Shown here in pieces: positions 42,990 through 52,110 of a stretch of 64,000 nt of DNA (positions are counted from its first letter, which is position 1; each line of letters begins with the position of its first letter). The DNA comes from Cymbomonas tetramitiformis (taxonomy: Eukaryota; Chlorophyta; Pyramimonadophyceae; Pyramimonadales; Pyramimonadaceae). A program made the translations under genes and the position numbers. The notes under the pieces were generated by a model. That model was not told the origin of the DNA. It ran no database searches and saw only the letters and a list, made by a program, of their open reading frames with translations. The stretch lies in NCBI GenBank assembly GCA_001247695.2, contig LGRX02024823.1, forward strand, positions 1 to 64,000, written 5' to 3'.

Positions 42990-43910
42990 TTAGGTCTGGG
43001 CTTGGGCGCCTCGCCCAAGCCCTGACCCTTTACCTCCCTTGCCGCTGCCGCGGCCACCTTCACCTTTTCCAGCGCCACCGCCCGCTGCGCCTTTGCCTTT
43101 GCCTCCTTGACGGTCACGAAAAGTCGAAACTTTGGCGCTGGCCTTGGTGTGCGTGTTCATCACGGCCTTCGCCTTCGTGGTGTCGAACTCCTTCAACCAC
43201 TTCGTGAGCACTGAGTCGCTCACCAGCCCGTCGCTGCCTGCGTACACCTTCTCCTCGATGAAAGCCAACTTCGCCCGCAACGCCTCAGCTCCGCCGTGCG
43301 ATGTTGCGTCAGACTCCATGCTCGCTCTGAGCTGCAACATGGTGTAGCGATTGTTCAGGAGCGAAAAAACGCCCTTAAAGGTGTTGTGCGCTGCGAAAAC
43401 ACGCTCACTCAATTCCTCCACCGTTGGGGGATCTTTTTCATCTTGACACCAGTCCAAGGTCACCTCGGAAAACGCAATCGCATCGTGCATGTACGAAAGC
43501 GCAGGGGCAAGCACCAACTGCTCGTAACGCATGGACGAGTTGGTGCGTTTGGAGAGGGCGTCGTAGGTCTTGTCGTTGTACAGGTCATACATCTGCGGCA
43601 CATCAGTCTCCAGTGTCGCAGGTCTCGCAGGGAACGGATTCCCTTCAACGTGTGGGACATACGGGAGTTTTTTCAATGCCTCCAACTCCGCGTCTCCGCT
43701 CTGAGCGGAACCACCAGCCTGCGAAACGGCTTTCGCTGCCGCCTCCTCCGCGACTTCAACTCTCGCTGCGAGAGTCTCCATCTGCTTCATCATGAGCTTC
43801 ATCATTGCGCCCTGTTGCTCCAACAGGACTTCCATCCCGGACTTCGCCGCCGGTTGTTCAGCCGCGCCAGAATTGTTCTCCGACGCGCTTTGCTCACCAT
43901 CTTGACTCAT
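42990..43910 (-). CDS. DIRS-2 gag-like protein
   Basis: 306 codons from ATG at 43,910, with a coiled coil (AMMKLMMKQMETLAARVEVA) and the conserved block MYDLYNDKTYDALSKRTN shared with DIRS-1. The tail is Gly/Lys-rich and basic. It ends TAA at 42,990-42,992, next to two hairpins. Confidence 0.82.
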   Translation of the reverse strand: MSQDGEQSASENNSGAAEQPAAKSGMEVLLEQQGAMMKLMMKQMETLAARVEVAEEAAAKAVSQAGGSAQSGDAELEALKKLPYVPHVEGNPFPARPATLETDVPQMYDLYNDKTYDALSKRTNSSMRYEQLVLAPALSYMHDAIAFSEVTLDWCQDEKDPPTVEELSERVFAAHNTFKGVFSLLNNRYTMLQLRASMESDATSHGGAEALRAKLAFIEEKVYAGSDGLVSDSVLTKWLKEFDTTKAKAVMNTHTKASAKVSTFRDRQGGKGKGAAGGGAGKGEGGRGSGKGGKGSGLGRGAQAQT

Positions 43911-44198
43911 TGTCGTAAGTCGTCAAGGGTTTAGACTTCCACAGTAACGTTAAAATGTGGGGTAAAAATCTGCAGTGTGCCGCACTAAGAATTTCTCCGC
44001 GAGGAAAATTTCTTGTGAAGTTCTTTTGCGAAGGCAAAAGAACAGAGCTGCGGATTCCCACGGGCGGAACTCCTAAATACTGTTGGTAATGTACTGTTTG
44101 GAGTGCAAGCCCTCAGATGATTGATCTAACGGCTCAGGAAACACTGCTTGATCTACCGGCACAGAAACCTCTAAAATTCCGCAGGCTCCAATTTAACC

Positions 44199-44288
44199 AG
44201 TCATACTGTCATACTGTCATCATTTGTTATAATTTGTCATTTTGAGCCAACAGTGTTTAACACTGCATTAGAGTCTACTGTTTTCCTA
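44199..44288 (-). repeat. copia-2 5' LTR, outer part
   Basis: AGTCATACTGTCATACTGTC to TTTTCCTA, matching 32,466-32,555. The target duplication GCTCC follows. Confidence 0.92.
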
Positions 44289-44772
44289 GCTCCTCCCTCA
44301 AAAATGACTGCCCCGCAAGCACTGCCCCTCGATCCAGCCGGACTGCCTCCTCGGCCACTGATAGCGCCTACCTGCAACTGCCCCTCGATCCAGCCGGGCT
44401 GCCTCCTCGGCCACTGATAGCGCCTACCTGCAACTGCCCCTCGATCCAGCCGGGCTGCCTCCTCGGCCACTGATAGCGCCTACCTGCAACTGCTCCCTCG
44501 ATCCAGCCGGGCTGCCTCCTCGGCCACTGATAGCGCCTACCTGCAACTGCCCTCGATCCAGCCGGGCTGCCTCCTCGGCCACTGATAGCGCCTACCTGCA
44601 ACTGCCCTCGATCCAGCCGGGCTGCCTCCTCGCCACTGATAGCTTACCTGCAACTGCCCTCGATCCAGCCGGGCTGCCTCCTCGGCCACTGATAGCGCCT
44701 ACCTGCAACTGCCCCTCGATCCAGCCGGGCTGCCTCCTCGGCCACTGATAGCGCCTACCTGCAACTGCCCCT
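44289..44772 (+). repeat. Second-type minisatellite flanking copia-2
   Basis: After one unit of the left-hand type, about eight units of about 57 bases follow: GCTGCCTCCTCGGCCACTGA, TAGCGCCTACCTGCAACTG and CCCTCGATCCAGCCGG. They share the TCGATCCAGCCGG core with the array at 25,038. Confidence 0.92.
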
Positions 44773-45206
44773 GCAAGGTGCCCCAGGACGGCCCGGGGCG
44801 GTGCACAGCACCCTTGCAACAACGCTTTGGGCTGCCCCCCAAACCACACGCGCACAGCGCACAACGAGGCATGGTGGTGGTGGCAGCATTTACACCTCTG
44901 GAGAATGCACCGCTGGATCGCAAATCAGACTGACCGCTCGATTCCATCAGCCGCATACCAAGCTTCGGTGAGCCGAGGGATGCGCAGCAGAGCTCGGGCC
45001 CTGTGCCCTGTGGCCGACCTGTTTGTTGGCGCCTGGTGCTGCCGAGGGGGGGGCGGGTGCTGCTGCCGCTGCTACAGGGCTCCTTCAGCATGATCTCTGA
45101 GGAGATGGAAGGGTGAGGGGGTCGGTGCTCCACAGGGAGCGCGCGCTGGAGTGCTCGGGGGGATGCGAGAGCCCTAGACCCACATGAATATGGAGGGGGC
45201 GAACAG

Positions 45207-45668
45207 GAGGTTATGCCCACACACGAGGGGACGCCGCACGGGGAGCCGCAGATGGGGGGGATGCCCGCCCACATGCCCCTCCACCCGCAAGTAGGGGTGG
45301 TGGGGGATTTCCGGGGGAGCGTCGAGGAGATGGGCAATGCGCAGGCGCCACAGTTGGTGGCTGTGCCGCCGGTGCCGGACGGCCGGATGCAAGGCATGTT
45401 GCCACCTGGCATGGCCTGGTACGGGGCGCAGATGCAGCACTCCGCCCTCCCAGGGGTGATGCAGGGCTACATGGCCCCCCCTTCGCACATGCAGCCGCAT
45501 CCAGGCCACCCCCAGTTCGAGGGGCAGATGGTGAATGGCGGCAGAGAGGCCGGCGCGGATGCGGCACACCTTGCAGTTCCCCCGGGAGTGGCCGGAGCAG
45601 GCGGGCACGAGGCAATCGGGGCGGGCGCCCCACGCGCACACATCATGCAGCAGCAGCAGCAACAACAA

Positions 45669-45702
<34 letters not shown>

Positions 45703-47986
45703 TGGCTCACCACATGTACATGCAACAGCAAATGCATTCCCATCCCGGCATGGCCGCACACCACCCGCAGATGGTGTCGTACATGCCCCCTACCCAAGGC
45801 GTGATGCCTGGGCCGCCTCCGCCCCCCCATGCCCCCCACCAAATACCCATGCCGATGAGCTCAGAGGTGGAGCCGTGCGCAGTGACGGTGCAGTACCAAA
45901 TGCAAATGCGCCAAATGCAGATGCCCCACGTGCACCTCGCTGGAAACCCTCCTCCGCTCGATGATCCAACGGTGCGCGTCCCTTCTCTCCTGCCTTCTCC
46001 CTACCGCCTCCACCTCACAGAGTTGCATAGGCAGAGAGAATCGACGAGGTGGCCAATGAGGCTACCACAGGCTCTCAGACCCGAACTCGTGAACCGGATT
46101 GCACCCAATCCAATGCGCAGGCCAGACGGCGCTCCGCCACGGGCTAGGCAAACTGCTGGCCAGGCGCGTTGTTGAGGCCGAGTCTGCATTGAGTGTTTGC
46201 CCGGCTGTTCCTGTTCCGCCCGAGGCGCTGCCTTCAGAGCAAGCATGCGGCCCGTTAGCCGCCTCTGCCCCGCCCCTTTGCGTGTGGCTGACACTCTCGG
46301 AGGGAGCGTCGGTGCGGGCACAGGGTGTGAGGATGCAGGGCGCTGCACATGGCGCCCAGAACGTGCAGGTGGTCGTACCGATGATGCCCGGCGTCGCCCG
46401 TCACATGCAGGCACCGCAGCCGCAGCAGCCCCAAGCAGCCTACAGCGCGGGCACGTGGGACGCGGCAGGCCTTGGAGTGTTGCACCATCAGCAGCAGCAG
46501 CCGCTGCCACATGGGGAGAGGCCGCAGTGGGAGGTGGGTCCGCCAGGGGCAGCCAATGGGGGCACAGGAGAAGTCCCACCAGAGTACAGCATGCCGGGCG
46601 GCAGTGGGGAAGAGATGGGGCGCAGCAGATGGGGGTCCCAGATACAGCAGCATCACCCTCAGGCATCGGAGATGCCCCATGGCGGCCGCATCATCCCGCA
46701 GCAGGGCGCGGCCCTGCAGCAAGGGGGCTCGCCGCTGGCGGGATCCCCCATCGGAAGCTCCCCACTTCTCGGGACGTCCCCGCGGCACCGGATGCTCGGG
46801 ACACCCCCCGGCATGCCGGCAACAAGCGCGGAGAATGCCGGCGTGTTATCACTGCTGACGGGTGAGGAGCAGGGCGGAGCCAACGAGGCAGTGCCACCCG
46901 CCACCGAGCGGCAGCCCTCCGAGGATGACCTCGGTGTGGGACCGGCCTTTATTGCAGAGAGGTGGCAGCCCGTCGCCGAGCCGGGGGCCTGCGCGCTGCA
47001 GTCCACCAAGGAAGAGGTGCCTCTCTGCCATCCGCCTCCCCCGCTTATGTTTTTGGAGTGAGTAAGCTTCTCGCCCTCGTCCCCTCACCTGCGGCAGGGG
47101 AAAGGTCAGCTGCTCGGGGCCTGGCTGATGCTCTCACAGACCTCCTGTGACATTCACAGGCTGTAGAAGGCGGCTCTGGTATCACGGGCAAGGGTTGATA
47201 GGTGGAGAGCAGGGCAAGAGAAAAGGGGCAGGGGTACAGCGATAGGGGCAGGGGTAAAGCAGAATCCGCGTGACTGTTACACTGACACCTCCGAGTTGCC
47301 CCTCACCGTGTCTACCACTCCCCCCCTCCCCAACACACATCAACACACAGTGCTTGCTCTAGTTTGGGATGCTCTATGTTTGGTATGACATCTGTCTCCA
47401 AAGGAGGTCCAAACCCATTATCGCACACAATCCTTTGATCCCCGGTGAAAGCACACAGTGCAGCCGGTCCTTTGTGGTTATGTAATGCCAAAGGAGTCGG
47501 TCCAAGGATAAGCCACACACAGTCGGGAGATAGCAGCTTGGGGGGTGCCATAGGTGGACTGGGTTCAGATGCACAGCATCAGTGCGCAGCCAGCGCTGTC
47601 GTAGAGGCACTCAGGTGGCCCAGTGAGGCTTAAGGGGTGCGTTTCTCAGCTAGTGAGCTCTGGAAAATCCGGATGAGTGAGTGTCCCGAAGTGTGTGCTA
47701 AATGCTTTGATTCCCGGTGTGGGAACATATCTTCCGAGCCGGTCTTCCGATGCTATGTGGTGCCAAAGAAAGTGGTCCAAGGATAAGCCACGCACAAGCA
47801 CACACTGGCATAAGCCCATATGCGCACTCCCTGACGGCTCCTGCACTGATTCAGGGAGACCAAGAGATGGAGCGGACGAACTTGATCGATATGCTTCTAC
47901 CCCAGGAGACCAACCCTGCTCTGAGCACCTCGGGCTCACACTTGACCGTTGTGGAGGCCGGTCCTTCTGCTGCTACTCCTACCGAG
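45207..47986 (+). CDS. Host gene, exon cluster 3: Met/His/Pro/Gln-rich linker with polyGln
   Basis: Three exons are supported: 45,207-45,971 (255 codons), about 46,324-47,016 (231 codons) and 47,855-47,986 (44 codons). All begin and end in phase 0, matching the exon before the second transposon block and the UCH exon after. Composition is extreme: repeated MPxH, HMQPHPGHPQ-like stretches, a run of 18 Gln at about 45,647-45,700, and poly-Pro. The last exon (ERTNLIDMLLPQETNPAL) leads directly into the UCH domain. No globular domain is visible; this looks like a disordered linker, perhaps of a condensate or RNA-granule protein. The intron 47,017-47,854 holds two LINE 3' ends. Confidence 0.55.
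45647..45702 (+). repeat. CAG/CAA trinucleotide run coding polyGln
   Basis: A mixed CAG/CAA run encodes 18 consecutive Gln inside the Met/His/Pro-rich linker exon. CAA interruptions sit in the 5' half and a purer CAG run in the 3' half. Confidence 0.9.
47362..47513 (+). mobile_element. LINE 3'-end copy a
   Basis: From GTTTGGGATGCTC to CCAAGGATAAGC, followed by CACACACAG. The 159 bases 47,362-47,520 are identical to 54,180-54,338. The 3' part (CTTTGATCCCCGG, then GCCAAAGGA, then AAGGATAAGC) matches the end of the full LINE. It lies in a host intron. Confidence 0.82.
47522..47788 (+). mobile_element. LINE 3'-end copy b
   Basis: Matches 31,960-32,204 loosely, sharing GGTGGCCCAGTGAGGCTTA, AATCCGGATGAGTG, TGTCCCGAAG and CAAGGATAAGC. 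It begins right after the CACACACAG of copy a and ends at CACGCACAAGCACACAC. Confidence 0.82.
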
Positions 47987-48329
47987 GTGGGCGCGTCTTC
48001 CCCTCCTCTCCCTTGCCCACCACCGCAAGCTCCCCGCAAACCTGCCGCCGCCTTCCGGTGCCCCCTCACCCTCTCTGTCCTCATCCCATGCTCTTCTCTT
48101 CTTGCATGTTCTCTCTGTCAAGTTCGGTGCAGTCTGTCAGGTTGGACCTTACCCTCCCCCTCCTACTCCATAATTATCCGATGTCTCTGTCCAAGTCACC
48201 CACCCCCTCGAAGCGCTTCCCTCCATCTGCGCTTCCCGCACTGCACGCCCTCCCTGCCATCTCGAGGCCGCCGCCCAAGGAGCGTATGCCCGGGGGCTGA
48301 GGAGAGGGAGCGCGGGCGCGGAGCAGCAG

Positions 48330-51300
48330 GAGGTGCTAGGGCGTGGGCTCGTGAACGAGACGGGGGAGAACAACTGCTTCCTCAATGTGATCATCCAGTC
48401 CTTGTGGCACCTGCCCACCTTCCGCAGCACGCTGCTCCTGGAGCCTGAGCCCCGCGCCTGGGAGCCGGCCCCTCCCAAGGAGGACGTCGAGATGCTGCAG
48501 GCCTTGCGCCGAGTCTTCGCGGCTCTCTCGGAGCAGCAGTCCACGGCACGCGCCCCTCCCCGTGCCTTCTTCTTGGCGCCTAGCTCGCGACAGCCCCATC
48601 GAGCCCTGCCCCCTGACCCTCAATGCTTGCTCGCTCAGGAGTCGCCGCGGTCATTCCGATGAGCAGTGGCCTCCCCGAGGTAGTACTTGGAGCGGCCATC
48701 TCCACTCCACCGTGTTGTACCGCCGCCCCTCCCGTGTGGCAGATCCCATTCTGGAGCCCGCGCCCACCCCATCACCTGCGCTGTATGCGCGCTGTATGCG
48801 CGCTGTATGCGCGCCCTATGCGCCCTCTCTCTCCCGGCAGGCTCTCGGCGGTGTGCTCTGCGTAGTGCACGTGTGGGCCGGCACTGCAGGCGGAGGCAGA
48901 GCAGAACGCCACAGAGTGCTGAGCATGCGCAGTATGCGCCCCGGCAGCTGCGCGTGGAGGCTGACCTCGGCCGACTGCCATGACGCGCTTCATAGTGTGA
49001 CACGCGCTGTGGCGTGGCGGGGGCAGATTGCGCCTCGGGAGCTGCGCGCAGCGCTACGCCTGAGTGTCGGCGCGGAGTGGTTTGACCTTGAGCAGAAGCA
49101 CGACGCTATGGAGGTAGAGGCCGCCCCTAGCGCCAGCCCACCCCACCCCTTTCCTGTGCGCCCATTACCACCCTCAGATGCCGATTGCTGTTGGGAGAGG
49201 AACTCGAAGGCCCAGGTAGATGTCTCCCTGCTGGGCCGTGTCCATGCTGACGTGGATTGCCACGTGACAGAGCGGCCGGAAGAATCCGCCGTGACATCAC
49301 CTCGGTGCGGGGGTGTGCAGGTCCTTGATCTCATCTTCGCGGCGCTGCATCGTGCGCTCGGGGGCGGAGGTGAGTCCACCCACTCTCAGGCCGAGTCGGC
49401 ACGTCTCTGTGTAGACTCTAGGATGCGGCTTCGGCAGGGGTGGCCATGCCTGGCACAAGCGTGCTGTGCACACGCGCTGGTTGAGTTCTGGGGTTCATCA
49501 GAATCGATCCCGAGGAGAGAGGGGGTTGCAACCTTAGGGGGGTGGCATGGCAACGGCGGAATCATTCGCAGGCCAGGGCCGCATCGTGGGTAGTCTCTTT
49601 AGCTGGTTGCAAGCTTGCATAGGAAATGGGTCCGGTATGGTGAGGGGGGAGGGGGGAGGGGCCTGGCAGAGAAAGTGGAGAGCTGGGTGCAGCGCATGAT
49701 GGGGCTGTCAATTCGCGAGCGCATGGTGTGCGGGCAGTGCGGCCACGCCTCCAAGCAGTCCAAGTACTACAACTTCTTCCACCTGGTGCGCTCTCGAGGG
49801 CGCCCGGCTCTGGGCCCCCTGCTCTATAGTCATGCGCCTTTTACTGCGGAGAGGGTTGCGGCATGCGGCGCCGGTGAGCACGCACCCGGCACGTGGCACC
49901 CGACACGTGGCGCATGTTGGGCAGCGGAAGGCACCGTGCGAATGCCGGTCCAGGTGAAGTAGACCGCCAGAAGGGACCGAAGAGGGGAATGATATGGGGA
50001 GTTTGTGGACAGGTGTCATCCACGCGCCTGCGAGAGACCCCACTTAATGGGCGCGAGGTGGGTCCTGGCTTTCCCCCAGATCCACCCATTCATTGCAGAC
50101 TGTGCTGGCATGGGTCTGCAGCGCAAGCGCCTCCTTCTTGCCAGCGGCACTGTGATGCGTGCGCCGCGCTGCACCTCCACCATCCACCGCCACCGCGCCG
50201 CGCTGCACCTCCACCTCCACCATGCCTTTTCCCAGTGGGGTCTCTGGCCTGCAACCCCTGATTGCGCCTTAGCATTGGAGGCTCAGTCGCCGTGCTCCCA
50301 TCTATCCTGCTTCCTGCAGGGGCTGGCGGAACGGCTGCGCACCCTCGCCGAGGAGGACGAGCGTTCTTGTGACCGGGACGCAGGAGGCTGCGGGGTGACT
50401 CCCCTGGTCTTTCACTTGCCCCACCTTGCGCTGACCTCCAGAAGCTGACTTTGGCTGCCATTGGGTGGGAAGCCAGTTCTCAACCACAGCTGGGCCCAGC
50501 AATTGGAGGGAGATGTTGCCCGCTGCCAGGAAGATATTACTCCACGTGATGTCCAACTAAAACCTGCTAGATGCTAAATCGCATCCCGCATCACCAAATC
50601 TCATCCCGCATATCACCAAATCGCATCCTGCATATCACCAAATCTCATCCTACACGTCACCAAATCGCATCCCGCATGTCCCCAAATCTCATCCCGCATG
50701 CCACCAAATGTCATCTCGCATGTCATCAAATCTCCTCTCGCATGTCATCAAATCAAATCGAGCATGTCATCAAATCAAATCGAAAGCATGTCATCAAATC
50801 TCATCTCGCATGTCATCAAATCTCATCTCGCATGTCATCAAATCTCATCTCGCATAAGCCATCAAATTCCCTCTCGCATGTCATCAAACGTATCCCGCAT
50901 GTCATCAAATCTCATCTCGCATGTCATCAAATCAAATCGAGCATGTCATCAAATCTCATCTCGCATGTCATCAAATCTCATCTCGCATGTCATCAAATCT
51001 CATCTCGCATGTCATCAAATCTCATCTCGCATGTCATCAAATCTCATCTTGCATGTCATCAAATCTCATCCCGCATGCCACCAATCCTGAATTTGTAGAA
51101 TGCTTAAGTGCTGAAGTACAACAGCAGTTGCAAAATGGTCGCCAGGTTCAGCAGGCAATCGCCGTTGAGCCCAACACAGGAATACCTTTTGCACAAATCA
51201 GCCCTGTGACAAAAGCCGGTTCGGGAGGAGTGGGGCGCAAACGGGCGGGGGCAGGCAATGAACGGCATGCAGCACTGGCTGCACAACCTTCCGGTGGCAT

Positions 51301-52110
51301 TCGCCCTGGCCATTGTCTGGGACACGGCGCAGGCTTCCTCCCAGGAGATAGCATCCACCATGAGTGGGCTGTCCACTGAGCTGAAGCTCTCTGCCATCTA
51401 TCACACCGAGACGTGCACTGGCACAGTGCACCACCTCCGCTGCATGGTGGCGTGCCTGCCGCTCCCATCCCACCACCTATGTCAATCACTTGAGTCGATA
51501 AGTGCCCTCTCAGCTCGAAGTAGCCCAATGCCACATGCTGTGCGACAGAACCACAATCCTGTCATTCGCCAGGAGCGTCAGAATGTGTGGGGCACCTGAA
51601 TGCGTGCTCACAAAAATTATATGCTGCATTCGTCATGAGGGGCCTTATGGCACATTTGGCATAATGGCACAGCCGCGGGCTTTGATGTGATGGCACAGCT
51701 GTCCCCCTTACGGTTCCCCTCACAGCAATAGTTGCACAAGCAGAAACCAGGCAGCGTCAAGTTATGGCAGGGTATTGCACACAACTGTTTTTTAGGGAAA
51801 TCATTGATCAAAGGGCAATGTCACAATATTTTGGCAGCATGTCACAATATTTTGGCAGCATGTCAAAATAGTGAGTGGCAATGCGGGCAACAATGTGCAG
51901 GTTTGTTACTATGGGCAGCACTATCTTGCCTTCGTGAATGTCGAGAGCGACCACTCAGTTGGCGGCACATCCCTCGGCCGCTGGCACTTGTTTGATGATT
52001 CCACAGTGAAAGTTGTAGGCGACTGGAATGACGTGATGCAGCAATGTCGGAAGGGGCGATATCAACCCTCGGTGCTGTTTTATCATCAAGAAGCTGCCGG
52101 GCAGCACTAA
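48330..52110 (+). CDS. Host gene, exon cluster 4: UCH (ubiquitin-specific protease-like) domain and stop codon
   Basis: Exons: 48,330 to about 48,540, 49,027-49,113, 49,321-49,369, 49,670-49,785, 50,013-50,057, 50,320-50,394, 51,255-51,446 and 51,901-52,110 (TAA). The Cys box reads NETGENNCFLNVIIQSLW and keeps Cys and Asn. A CGQCGH zinc-type pair follows, then AGGCG, and the His/Asp boxes read CYYGQHYLAF and WHLFDDSTVKVV. These order and spacing features match, from memory, the plant UCH-related proteins (At3g47890/At3g47910). That family is often called inactive, but the Cys, His and Asp positions are present here. Phases fit at each listed junction except after the first exon, where a small exon or a non-canonical donor is missing. 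The likely role is ubiquitin recognition or removal; substrate unknown. Confidence 0.85.
50571..51090 (+). repeat. 22-bp minisatellite in a UCH-domain intron
   Basis: About 20 head-to-tail copies of a 22-base unit, CATGTCATCAAATCTCATCT plus CG, with point variants toward the left end. It lies in the intron between the exons ending at 50,394 and starting at 51,255. The unit length is not a multiple of three, so all forward frames stay open by chance. Confidence 0.9.

Larger units (their letters stand above)
39175..44198 (-). mobile_element. DIRS-2: tyrosine-recombinase retrotransposon, PAT/Kangaroo-like, apparently intact
   Basis: Minus-strand element in the right LTR of copia-2. Split direct repeats: A1 44,032-44,198, A2 39,389-39,555, B1 39,556-39,583 and B2 39,175-39,202. 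A starts GGCAAAAGAACAG and B starts TTTCTTTTGCTC, so the starts of A and B are short inverted matches, as in DIRS-1. gag, RT/RH/methyltransferase-like and Tudor-like/recombinase frames are all uninterrupted. A1 and A2 differ at only a few positions. No target duplication is seen; CA is shared by both ends, the internal junction and the target. Confidence 0.92.
25568..44288 (-). mobile_element. copia-2: Ty1/copia LTR retrotransposon with a methyltransferase-like domain
   Basis: Antisense in host intron 2 and flanked by GCTCC (25,563-25,567 and 44,289-44,293), which belongs to the minisatellite. LTR ends are TAGGA and TCCTA, an unusual 5-base inverted pair instead of TG/CA. The left LTR is split by the LINE and the right LTR by DIRS-2. 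Without these the element is about 7.1 kb. Minus-strand order: copia-type primer site, gag, protease, methyltransferase-like domain, integrase, RT, RNase H. Frames are broken by an internal duplication in gag and a 49-base duplication in RNase H. Confidence 0.93.

Noticed and set aside
45647..45702. CAG run as a disease-type or recent expansion
   Set aside because: It is interrupted by CAA codons and lies in a generally Gln-rich linker, so there is no sign of instability from one sequence.
50571..51090. Regular short repeats that might be a CRISPR array
   Set aside because: The units are directly tandem with no spacers, and the region is an intron of a eukaryotic gene.
50571..51098. ORFs translating the 22-bp satellite (IKSHLACHQISS-type peptides)
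   Set aside because: The open frames result from a stop-free repeat whose length is not a multiple of three; they fall in an intron.
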